A DNA stretch of 12,210 nucleotides from Actinosomnolentus pattersoniae (SeqCode) (GTDB taxonomy: Bacteria; Actinomycetota; UBA4738), in the NCBI GenBank assembly GCA_013817655.1, contig JACDCJ010000035.1, forward strand, positions 1 through 12,210, read 5' to 3'. The notes below the pieces were generated by a model that saw only the letters and a list, made by a program, of their open reading frames with translations, was not told where the DNA came from and made no database searches. Of the stretch, positions 6,214-12,210 are shown one piece after another. The stretch's first letter is position 1, and every line of letters begins with the position of its first letter. Both the position numbers and the translations under genes were made by a program.

Positions 6214-6852
6214 TCAGCTGACCTGGATCGAGACTGGCTTCGAGTAGTTGCTCGCTCCTCCGGAGGCGTCGTTCTGGAGCCGGGACCGGAACTGGTAGGT
6301 GCCCACGCCCTGGTCCGGGGTGAACGATTCGCTCACCATGGTGTTCACCTGGTTCAGCATCCAGTTGGAGAAGGATGCGTCACCGGGCCGCTTGATCTGG
6401 ACGTCGGCGTTGAATCCGTTCGGGATGGACGCCTTGGCCCAGACGATGGTGAACGTGGTCCCAGTGCCTCCGCTCATCGGGCTTGCCTTCATGTTCACCT
6501 GCACCGTGCCCTTCATGCTTGCGTGGAAGATGCAGACGTACGGGTACTTCGCCGCCGCGCGGAAAATGAACGAGTAGGTGGCGTTCTGGCCCATGCTCGG
6601 CGAACACCACAGCCCGACGCCGGGCTCGCCGGAGCTGGGACACCCGTTGCTCGTGGTGGTGTGCGCGATGTCGTCGGCGTTCGTCCAGAGGACGGAATCG
6701 CCCTGTTTCGGCTTGGCCGTCGCAGGCGTGAAGCCGGGAGCCGGCCCTCCGATCTCCACGTTCACCACAGCTGCGAGGGCCGAACTCTGAACCGACATGA
6801 CCAGCGCAACGGCCAATGCGAACGACCCGCCGACCCTGCGTGCCATACTCAT
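6214..6852 (-). CDS. Secreted amicyanin-like cupredoxin with C-terminal Ig-like region
   Basis: 212 residues. A signal peptide (about 1-27, ending SSALA) exports it. The cupredoxin domain (about 29-120) carries a complete type 1 copper site: H64 (DDIAHTTTS), C107, H110 and M113 in YVCIFHASMKGTV, the Cys-x2-His-x2-Met spacing of amicyanin. A loop after H64 has Cys71 and Cys83, probably a disulfide. Residues about 125-212 look like a beta-sandwich of Fn3/Ig type (FTIVWAKASIPNGFNADVQI to YSKPVSIQVS). It could be an electron carrier or copper-binding protein at the cell surface; no redox partner is nearby. The start is ATG 6852 with AGGAGG at 6858-6863, five bases upstream. GTG 6855 is too close to it, and ATG 6846 is an alternative. 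Confidence 0.88.
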   Translation of the reverse strand: MSMARRVGGSFALAVALVMSVQSSALAAVVNVEIGGPAPGFTPATAKPKQGDSVLWTNADDIAHTTTSNGCPSSGEPGVGLWCSPSMGQNATYSFIFRAAAKYPYVCIFHASMKGTVQVNMKASPMSGGTGTTFTIVWAKASIPNGFNADVQIKRPGDASFSNWMLNQVNTMVSESFTPDQGVGTYQFRSRLQNDASGGASNYSKPVSIQVS

Positions 6853-6963
6853 CACAACCTCCTCAGCATGGGCCTCTACCCCGTCGGGCTCACGATGTCA
6901 TCACCCACGGCGAAGGACAAGGCGCGTTCTCGGTTGCGCTGTCGTATCGTGCAGGAGGAATGG

Positions 6964-7221
6964 ATGCTCGGCCACCAGGGCCCAGCACCCGAGACGGAGG
7001 AGGCGGTGGTCGGGAAACTCGCAAGGATCATAGGGGCAGGCGTCGTGATCACGGGACTCGTCGGGCTTGCTCTCGAGCGGGCCGGCCTCCGCAGCTGCGG
7101 GTGCTATCCGGAGTGTTGGTGCAAGCGCCCGGGCCTGAACCTGTTCCGCTGGATCACTCCGCCCACGCTCCATCGTGGTCCCTGGCGGGAATCGGAAGCA
7201 AGTGGGGAGGCGGACCTGTGA
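6964..7221 (+). CDS. Small single-span membrane protein with CGCYPECWC cluster
   Basis: 85 residues. It is hidden in a longer open frame but has its own clear start: ATG 6964 with AGGAGG at 6953-6958, five bases upstream. Codons show strong GC at third positions, as in the neighbours. One membrane span (about 23-41, ARIIGAGVVITGLVGLAL) is followed by a tight cluster of four cysteines, CGCYPECWC (about 47-55), then RPGLNLFRWITPPTLH and a hydrophilic tail. The family is unknown to me. The cluster could bind a metal or cofactor or form disulfides, depending on which side of the membrane it faces. It stands alone between the cupredoxin (divergent) and the LVIVD gene (convergent). The GTGA at its end overlaps a 27-residue reading frame. 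Confidence 0.7.
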   Translation: MLGHQGPAPETEEAVVGKLARIIGAGVVITGLVGLALERAGLRSCGCYPECWCKRPGLNLFRWITPPTLHRGPWRESEASGEADL

Positions 7222-7301
7222 CCGTGGAACGCCGAGTGGCCTGGCTTCTCCTCGCGCTTGAGATAACCGATCGCTCGAGCCGCCGTCAGCGCTCAAGCTG
7301 A
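7218..7301 (+). CDS. Possible 27-residue peptide overlapping the previous stop
   Basis: A GTG at 7218-7220 overlaps the TGA of the Cys-cluster gene as GTGA. It opens a short frame beginning VTVERRVAWLLLALEITDRS and ending at TGA 7299-7301. It has a short hydrophobic core (VAWLLLALEI) and basic ends. It may be a real coupled peptide, the remnant of a truncated gene, or chance. There is no independent Shine-Dalgarno. Confidence 0.2.
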   Translation: MTVERRVAWLLLALEITDRSSRRQRSS

Positions 7302-7337
7302 CCTGCTCCATCTGGTCCTCGACGCCGCGCAGCCCGT

Positions 7338-7434
7338 GGGGGAGAGCCTCAGCTCACAACGGTCGCACGATCCAAAGGCCGCTGTTGATGTCGCTTCCGA
7401 GGATGAGCCCCGTCGCTTGGTCGATCGCCACGCC
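7338..7434. repeat. 97-bp exact direct repeat, copy 1
   Basis: Identical base for base to 12114-12210 (offset 4776), where the window ends. It covers the last 26 codons and stop of the LVIVD gene plus 16 bases beyond. Weaker similarity continues outward as CCGCGCAGCCC (7325-7335), separated by a small mismatch. Confidence 0.95.
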
Positions 7435-8718
7435 CCACATGATCGGAACCGTCGGGAAGAACCCATGAGGATCTGGCGCGGGGGCGGGCACGAACTGGCC
7501 TTTCATTCCCGGTACGCCCTTGAAGCCCCACCACACGATTCCGTCTGAGTACCAGGCTGAATAGGCGTCCTGCCCCGAGACCTCCGTGTTGTGGACGGTG
7601 TAGAAACCATCCGTTCGGCCCGAGTCCGAGTTCGGCGTCGAGAACGACGCCAGGAACCGCGTGTTCGAGGGGTTCTCGTTGTTGTAGATCCACACCTCTC
7701 CCCAGCCACCCCACCGAGATCCGCACTCGACGGGGGAGAAGTCCTCGGGGTTAATCATGATGAGCTTTCCGCCCTCGGCGGTCGTCATCGAGTGATTGTC
7801 CCCGTCCTCATCCAGGGGCTGGAGCTTCGTGGTGCCCACGAACTGTGGGGCGGCGGGATTCGAGATGTCCAGGTTGATCGTCCCGGCATCCCAGTAAGAG
7901 GCATACACGGTCTCTCCCCCATCGGTGAAACGGACGCTGTGGGCGAAGGCCACCTGGCCGCATCCCACGCCCTTGGCGGGATTCTGTCCGAGGTCCGCCA
8001 GGAGCGCCCATCCGCCGATCTTCTGTGGATTGCTCGGATCCGTCGCGTCAACCAGCACGACCTCGTCCTTGCCGACGATCAGCTCGGCGAACGGGTCTGC
8101 GCATCCCGCGAGCACGGTCCCGTCGTCGCGCTGAACGAGGTCGACCTCATGGCATCCGGGAGCCCGGGCGGGTGACTTCCAGTCGGCGAGCATCACCGGC
8201 CGGGTGGGGTCGGTCACGTCGAAGAACCTCAGCCCCTGCCGTCGCGCACCGCAGGCGTGCTGGATACCGACGACCGCCAGGTCTCCTTTGAACGAGGGTG
8301 TGTCGACACTTCGCACGACCACGTCCTCAGCCGACGTTCCCTCGGGATTCGAGAGCACGCTCACGACATCCGGTGCAGAAGGATCCGAGACGTCGACAAC
8401 CTTCACACCCGTGGCCGGGCAGATTTCTCCCGAGCCCCACACGCCGACATAGGCGAAGTCCCCGTGGACCCACACGTCCGCATTGAACCCGTCCCCGCCC
8501 AGGTCCGAGTGTCCGACGATCTCGAAGTGGTCGGCTATCGGGCCTGTGCTGGGGGCGTTGATCCCTTCGCTCCGCGCAGACTCCGCCCAGCGAACCAGAC
8601 CGGCGTTCGGATCGAAGCGATCGGGGGCGAGCCCAGCGGTTGCCGGAACCCCGAGCGTGAGCTGAACCAGTAGCAGAAGCGCGATGACCGAGCCGACGCG
8701 TGCCCCCAACCTGCCCAT
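7354..8718 (-). CDS. Secreted LVIVD-repeat beta-propeller protein
   Basis: 454 residues from ATG 8718, with a GGGAGG-type site five bases upstream. The longer frame to 8751 lacks support. A signal peptide (about 1-30, VIALLLLVQLTLGVPATAG) sends it out of the cell. At least four D-x-x-(D/N)-P-x-x-P units are visible (DVSDPSAPDVV, DVTDPTRPVML, DATDPSNPQKI, DISNPAAPQFV) and a fifth, weaker one (NENPSNTRFLA), the pattern of LVIVD-repeat propellers. Conserved His/Cys-bearing turns (HACG, PGCHEV, FAHSVRF, NHSMTTAEGG, VECGSRWGG, VHNTEV) suggest metal or disulfide sites, similar to other secreted LVIVD proteins. The enzymatic role is unknown. The 3' end of a second, identical copy lies at the right edge of the window, so the gene appears duplicated. 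A weak TGGACA-17-CATTCT promoter may lie upstream. Confidence 0.88.
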   Translation of the reverse strand: MGRLGARVGSVIALLLLVQLTLGVPATAGLAPDRFDPNAGLVRWAESARSEGINAPSTGPIADHFEIVGHSDLGGDGFNADVWVHGDFAYVGVWGSGEICPATGVKVVDVSDPSAPDVVSVLSNPEGTSAEDVVVRSVDTPSFKGDLAVVGIQHACGARRQGLRFFDVTDPTRPVMLADWKSPARAPGCHEVDLVQRDDGTVLAGCADPFAELIVGKDEVVLVDATDPSNPQKIGGWALLADLGQNPAKGVGCGQVAFAHSVRFTDGGETVYASYWDAGTINLDISNPAAPQFVGTTKLQPLDEDGDNHSMTTAEGGKLIMINPEDFSPVECGSRWGGWGEVWIYNNENPSNTRFLASFSTPNSDSGRTDGFYTVHNTEVSGQDAYSAWYSDGIVWWGFKGVPGMKGQFVPAPAPDPHGFFPTVPIMWGVAIDQATGLILGSDINSGLWIVRPL

Positions 8719-8860
8719 GCGATCCTCCCCTGCAGTCCGGCAAACAGACATCGGGAGAATGACGCCTCAGGCGGGGATTGTCCAGAGTGAGGGTGCAGAC
8801 TCCGCGGCTCTGGAGCCGGAGGCTCGACTCAGCAGCGGGCCACCAAGCTAGCGCCCTGGA

Positions 8861-9330
8861 CACCGTCACCACGCGGGCCGGCTCGGAGATACCCTTGAGC
8901 TGAATCTCTCGGGATTCCGAGACCTGCCAGTCCCCCCCCCGGCGGCTTCCACGGTCTCGGCCGAAGCCAGGATCTCCCCCCGTCGGCCAAGCCGCCGATG
9001 CGGGCGGCCTCATGGACGCCCTTGCCCCCGTAGTCGCCTCCACGCTCGGTCGCCTCGGCAGCGTGGCCGACATGGTGAAGAGCTTCGAGCGGGCCCCCGT
9101 GGAGTTCGAGGCCGCCGAGGGCCAGGCGCGGATCGTCTGCAGCAACTACGAGGGAACCGTTCGGTGCCCGATGCGGACCTGCGGGGCGAACCCGTGGGTC
9201 CTTCGGTGCTCGGCCAGCGACCGCTGGATCGCCACGGCGCTCTCGAGCGCCGAACCTGGGTCGTCGAAGGCCACGAAGAACCCATCCCGGGAGTGATCTA
9301 CCTCCTCACCCCCGTGCTCGGCGAACAGCA
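8861..9330 (-). pseudogene. Class III adenylate/guanylate cyclase catalytic domain remnant
   Basis: On the minus strand three pieces of one cyclase domain appear in order but in different frames. The first, LFAEHGGEEVDHSRDGFFV followed by AVAIQRSLAEHRRTHGFAP and QVRIG (9146-9330), ends in a stop. The second, HAAEATERGGDYGGKGVHEA then ARIGGLADGG (about 8980-9065), is in another frame. The third, WQVSESREIQLKGISEPAR then VVTV (about 8861-8920), is back in the first frame. A foreign 101-base stretch (9066-9166) separates QVRIG from HAAEAT, and a C6 run at 8976-8981 marks the second frame change. A C9 run follows at 8932-8940. The first half of the domain and any regulatory domain are missing. 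It makes no cyclase. Homopolymer sequencing error could explain the second shift but not the 101-base insert. Confidence 0.75.
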
Positions 9331-9754
9331 CCCGGAGGGGCCGGATGCAGGTTTCTCGCCCGCGAGGAGAAGGCGACGACGGTGCCGTCGGCCGAGAGCG
9401 AGGGCCCCTGGCTGTGGGTCTGAGCTTTCGCGCCTTCTTCTGGAACCGATACGAGTGTCAGGCCCGGTGGCGAGATCTTTCACGAAGACATCCGAGAGAT
9501 CATCCGGATCGGCAGGGTCCAGGTTCTTGGCCTCGCTCGTGAACCCCACACGAGTTCCGTTCGCCGAGAGGCTCGTGTCGCCGCTGACGCCGTTGGCCTT
9601 GACTCCTGCGTCCGAAGTTGAGGCCGGGATATGTCGCCGGTCACCAGGTTCTTGACATACACGTCGCCCACGGTGTCGGGATCGGCCGGGTCCAGGTTCG
9701 TCGCCTCGGACGAGAAGGCGACCGTCCTCCCGTCCGCTGGGCGCTGGGTGAAAC
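9331..9754 (-). pseudogene. TolB/PD40-type propeller gene remnant
   Basis: Three propeller units of the form (S)xDGTxVAFSSxATNLDPADPD..DVFVKDLATG are readable only by changing frame twice: ADGRTVAFSSEATNLDPADP to YVKNLVTGDI; then TSDAGVKANGVSGDTSLSAN to VFVKDLATG; then TLVSVPEEGAKAQTHSQGPS to VVAFSSRARNLHPA. The first unit begins directly at the stop codon of the phosphoesterase gene with no intergenic DNA. The last runs straight into cyclase sequence. Both ends of the original gene are therefore missing and it is fused to unrelated remnants. This repeat type differs from the propeller in the neighbouring intact gene, so it is not simply a broken copy of that gene. Confidence 0.75.
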
Positions 9755-11974
9755 TCAGGTGAACTCCTCCGTGTGCGGATGGTACTTGAGCCACTCCACG
9801 ACCCACGGTTCCAGAGGGTGCGGCTCCAGACGCACCGGGGGAAGGGGCGCCTGCGTGTAGTCGAAGCTCTGGGAGAAGTCGTACGAGTAGGCGTCTTCCA
9901 CCGCCAGCGGGGCCAGCCCGAAGGTGTGCTCGATGAACGCCTGCATGGAGGCGAATGTGGCCACCCTGGAGTCCGTATAGCCGGGCCGCGCATAGGGGCT
10001 CACGATCACCATCGGCACGCGGATGCCCTTCCCGAGGGGCGGCGGGGCGTGGTCGTAGAAGCAGCCGCAGTCGTCCCAGGTGATGAAGATGGCGGTGCTC
10101 TCCCAGTCGGGGCCCTCCATGATGGCGCTAACCTGCTCGGCGATCCAGTTGTCCCCCGCCATCATCGACTTGCCGTTGTGCTGTGAATTGCTCGCCCTCG
10201 GGATCACCCACGAGACGCGAGGCAACGTGCCGTTGCGGGCAACCTCGGGAAACAGCTCGGGCTCGACGTGCTTGCTGCTCTGTTCGGTGTAGAGGCAGTC
10301 CGCGAACGTCGGGCAGATCGACCAGCCGTAGGCCCCGTCATCAACACCGGGAGCGAAGATGTTCCAGCTGACGCCGGCGCCGTCCAGCCGGTTCATTATC
10401 GTCTGGGTCCACGGGACCGCCGAGGGCCGGTAGGGCCCGCTCCCGTCCTGCATCGGGGTGCACGTCGGGTAGTCGCTATCCAGGGGAGGCTCCGGATAGT
10501 GGTTGCCGAAGTACTCGAACCAGGTCGGCCCCCAGGGTCCGTCCTTTCCGCTGTCGCACCCCCAGCCGGTGGTGTAGTCCCCCGGTATCTGACCCTTGTG
10601 GTGCCCGGCCTGGTAGAAGCCGTTCTGGTGGGGCGAGGCGAGGAGGGTGTGTGCGCCCCAACTCCCGGCGGCGTCCGTCTCGAACGTTCGGTCCGAGATC
10701 ACGAAGGTTCGAGCCAGCTCGGCGAGCGAAGGGATCTGCTCCGGTTCGAACTGTTGGTAGCACGCATACTCGAATTCGGGCCCGCACCCGAGGATCTGAT
10801 CGAACCCGTTCATGAGCCCCCCGTTGATCCCCGCCGTCTGGGCGAACCAGCTATGCCCAACGGGCGGCACGATGTCCGTGGCGTCGCGAAGCGGGATGGT
10901 CTCCCCGGTGGAGATCTGGCCCTCCGACACCGCGTCGCACCGATCGTCCTGCAGGCACAGCCTGCCAAGGACCGCATCGAAGGACTGGTTCTCCATGAAG
11001 ATGATGACCACGTTCTCGATGGGCGAGCCGGACGGAGGCGATGCCACGAGCGGTTGCCAGTTGGGGGCGGCATCCATCGAGACCGAGCTGTTGGTGAGGT
11101 TGAACTGCTCCCGCCCGGTGCCTGCGTTCCAGGTCACATAGATCTCGCCATCCCCGTCCCGATCGGTGTTGAAGATCAGCCGGTAGCCCTCCTCCGGTGC
11201 GAACGCCGGCTCGGTGTCGGCGCCGGGATTGTTGGTCAGGTTGATCTGACCGCTCCCCCTCGACGTCATGACGTAGATCTCCCGGTTCCCGTCGCGATCG
11301 CTGGAGAAGGCGATCCAGTCCCCCTCAGGTGACCAGGAAGCCTGGCTGTCCGAGGCGGGATCGAGCGTGAGCCGTTTGACGGACGAGCCGTCCGGCCGGA
11401 CGACGAAGATGTCGTCACTCCCTCGGCGGCGGCTCGTGAAGGCGATGCTGTCCCCCGCCGGTGACCAGGCCGGTTCCGAGTCTGCTGAGGCATGGTTCGT
11501 GACGTTGATCTCGCCGGTGCCATCGACGTTCATCACGAAGATCTCCTTGTTGCCGCCGAGGGATCTCGTGAAGGCGATCTTCTGGCCGTCCGGGGACCAA
11601 CTGGGCTGGGTGTCCGAGCCCGGGTTGTTCGTAAGCTGCTGGAGCTCCGAACCGTCCAGGGCCATGACGAAGAGCTCGGTGTCGCCGGTGCGTCGGCTGC
11701 TGAAGGCGATCCTGGTGCCGTCGGCCGACCAGGCCGGTTCCGTGTCAACCGCCGGGTCGTTCGTGAGGTTGACGGGCTTCCCGCCGTCGAAATCCATGCG
11801 CCAGATCTCGCTGTCGCCGCTTCGGTCACTTGCGAACGCGATGTAGCCGTTGCCCTGGCCGGACGTTGCCTCGACATCCTTCGGTGGTGCTCCGGAAGCA
11901 CTGGTGCGGTCCAATGGGAAGGGGAGGAGGACCGCAAGGGCCAGCAGGGGCAGAACTCGAGATAACCTGCGCAT
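9755..11974 (-). CDS. Secreted TolB-like propeller fused to phospholipase C/acid phosphatase-type phosphoesterase
   Basis: 739 residues. The start ATG 11974 has AAAGGT six bases upstream. A signal peptide (about 1-28) is followed by six PD40 repeats (from residue 44; YIAFASDRSGDSEIW, RIAFSSRRTGDTELF, KIAFTRSLGGNKEIF, SIAFTSRRRGSDDIF, WIAFSSDRDGNREIY, RLIFNTDRDGDGEIY), enough for one complete six-bladed TolB-like propeller. After a short linker comes a phosphoesterase domain of the bacterial phospholipase C/AcpA type (about 320-715). It has the ENxSFD motif at 328-333, HNGKSMMAGDNWIAEQV, and TWDDCGCFYDHAPPP around W633-H642, which carry the metal-binding and catalytic acids and His. Family members hydrolyse phospholipids or phosphate monoesters outside the cell. 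The propeller probably binds substrate or cell wall. The C-terminus abuts broken DNA, so the last residues may not be ancestral. Confidence 0.92.
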   Translation of the reverse strand: MRRLSRVLPLLALAVLLPFPLDRTSASGAPPKDVEATSGQGNGYIAFASDRSGDSEIWRMDFDGGKPVNLTNDPAVDTEPAWSADGTRIAFSSRRTGDTELFVMALDGSELQQLTNNPGSDTQPSWSPDGQKIAFTRSLGGNKEIFVMNVDGTGEINVTNHASADSEPAWSPAGDSIAFTSRRRGSDDIFVVRPDGSSVKRLTLDPASDSQASWSPEGDWIAFSSDRDGNREIYVMTSRGSGQINLTNNPGADTEPAFAPEEGYRLIFNTDRDGDGEIYVTWNAGTGREQFNLTNSSVSMDAAPNWQPLVASPPSGSPIENVVIIFMENQSFDAVLGRLCLQDDRCDAVSEGQISTGETIPLRDATDIVPPVGHSWFAQTAGINGGLMNGFDQILGCGPEFEYACYQQFEPEQIPSLAELARTFVISDRTFETDAAGSWGAHTLLASPHQNGFYQAGHHKGQIPGDYTTGWGCDSGKDGPWGPTWFEYFGNHYPEPPLDSDYPTCTPMQDGSGPYRPSAVPWTQTIMNRLDGAGVSWNIFAPGVDDGAYGWSICPTFADCLYTEQSSKHVEPELFPEVARNGTLPRVSWVIPRASNSQHNGKSMMAGDNWIAEQVSAIMEGPDWESTAIFITWDDCGCFYDHAPPPLGKGIRVPMVIVSPYARPGYTDSRVATFASMQAFIEHTFGLAPLAVEDAYSYDFSQSFDYTQAPLPPVRLEPHPLEPWVVEWLKYHPHTEEFT

Positions 11975-12082
11975 CCGTGCACCTTTCGTCGAGTGCGACG
12001 GACTCTAGGTGGCGGCAGAGGACCGGTCAAGCCATGGAGCGACCTCCGGGAGATCACGACCTCCATGCTCGAGCCTGCACCC

Positions 12083-12110
12083 GGGCTGCGCCCTGCGGTC
12101 CGCGCAGCCC
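12083..12110 (-). terminator. Terminator hairpin after the second LVIVD copy
   Basis: GGGCTGCGC / GCGCAGCCC forms a perfect 9-bp stem with a 10-base loop, 20 bases beyond the stop of the edge LVIVD copy on the minus strand. At copy 1 only one arm (GCGCAGCCC, 7327-7335) is present, so that copy lacks the hairpin. Confidence 0.6.
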
Positions 12111-12113
12111 CCG

Positions 12114-12210
12114 GGGGGAGAGCCTCAGCTCACAACGGTCGCACGATCCAAAGGCCGCTGTTGATGTCGCTTCCGAGGATGAGCCCCGTCGCTTGGTCGA
12201 TCGCCACGCC
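12114..12210. repeat. 97-bp exact direct repeat, copy 2, running off the window
   Basis: Identical to 7338-7434 and still matching at the last base, so the true repeat is longer. It marks either a recent duplication of the LVIVD gene or a repeated stretch in the assembly. Confidence 0.95.
12130..12210 (-). CDS. Second LVIVD-repeat protein, last 26 residues only
   Basis: Reads GVAIDQATGLILGSDINSGL followed by WIVRPL and stop, identical to the end of the intact LVIVD protein. The rest lies beyond the right edge. It would end 155 bases upstream of the phosphoesterase gene, in the same direction. Whether the whole gene is present and intact cannot be seen. Confidence 0.7.
   Translation of the reverse strand, partial: GVAIDQATGLILGSDINSGLWIVRPL

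Noticed and set aside
6207..6226. Weak inverted repeat CCAGG/CCTGG between DUF2017 and cupredoxin
   Set aside because: Only a 5-bp stem with a 10-base loop; too weak to call a terminator.
6109..6960. Upstream part of the long + frame that ends at 7221
   Set aside because: It runs antisense to the cupredoxin gene. Only the portion from ATG 6964, with its own ribosome site, looks coding.
8327..9145. 272-codon minus frame as an intact gene
   Set aside because: It overlaps the LVIVD gene in another frame. Only two stretches match a cyclase domain, separated by a frame break, so I treat it as part of a pseudogene.
10268..11332. 354-codon + frame opposite the phosphoesterase gene
   Set aside because: Antisense shadow; the minus strand carries full propeller and phosphoesterase motifs.

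Overview
The window is high-GC DNA with strong GC bias at third codon positions and GTG starts alongside ATG. It carries a ClpS adaptor followed by a DUF2017 gene, a pairing characteristic of Actinomycetota, and a 67-residue cold-shock protein of actinobacterial type. I infer an actinomycetote, probably from an uncultivated lineage. Nothing here fixes the family or genus.

Positions 1-3107 (+) hold a lipoprotein gene cut by the window edge. One base after its stop comes an unusual 819-residue membrane AAA+ metalloprotease of the FtsH superfamily. All catalytic residues are visible, but it has about five N-terminal membrane segments and two extra stretches in the ATPase module totalling about 79 residues. 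It converges on a DMT/EamA exporter (3128-4108, -), and the two stop codons lie inside one shared hairpin.

Positions 4192-5353 hold a small basic protein with a Gly/Pro/Arg-rich tail (+), a perfect 13-bp terminator hairpin, a cold-shock protein (-) with a probable long 5' leader, an 18-bp perfect palindrome in the divergent intergenic region, and a small acidic protein (+).

Positions 5033-6206 (+) form a likely operon: acidic protein, ClpS, DUF2017. ClpS hands N-degron substrates to the Clp protease. Together with the FtsH-like enzyme this gives the first half of the window a protein-quality-control flavour. The operon converges on a secreted amicyanin-like cupredoxin (6214-6852, -). Upstream of that is a small single-span membrane protein with a CGCYPECWC cluster (6964-7221, +).

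Positions 7338-12210 (-) are a region of secreted propeller-type proteins and rearranged DNA. There is an intact LVIVD-repeat protein (7354-8718), then about 1 kb of broken genes: a class III nucleotide cyclase remnant and a TolB-type propeller remnant with frameshifts. Next is an intact secreted protein joining a six-bladed TolB-like propeller to a phospholipase C/acid phosphatase-type phosphoesterase (9755-11974). At the right edge the last 97 bases repeat exactly the 3' end of the LVIVD gene, so a second copy, or an assembly repeat, starts there. The repeat boundary falls next to and inside a terminator hairpin.

The strongest leads are the modified FtsH-like protease with its coupled lipoprotein, the exact 97-bp repeat with the mosaic pseudogene block between its copies, and the small Cys-cluster membrane protein. 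None is proven to be a new system.
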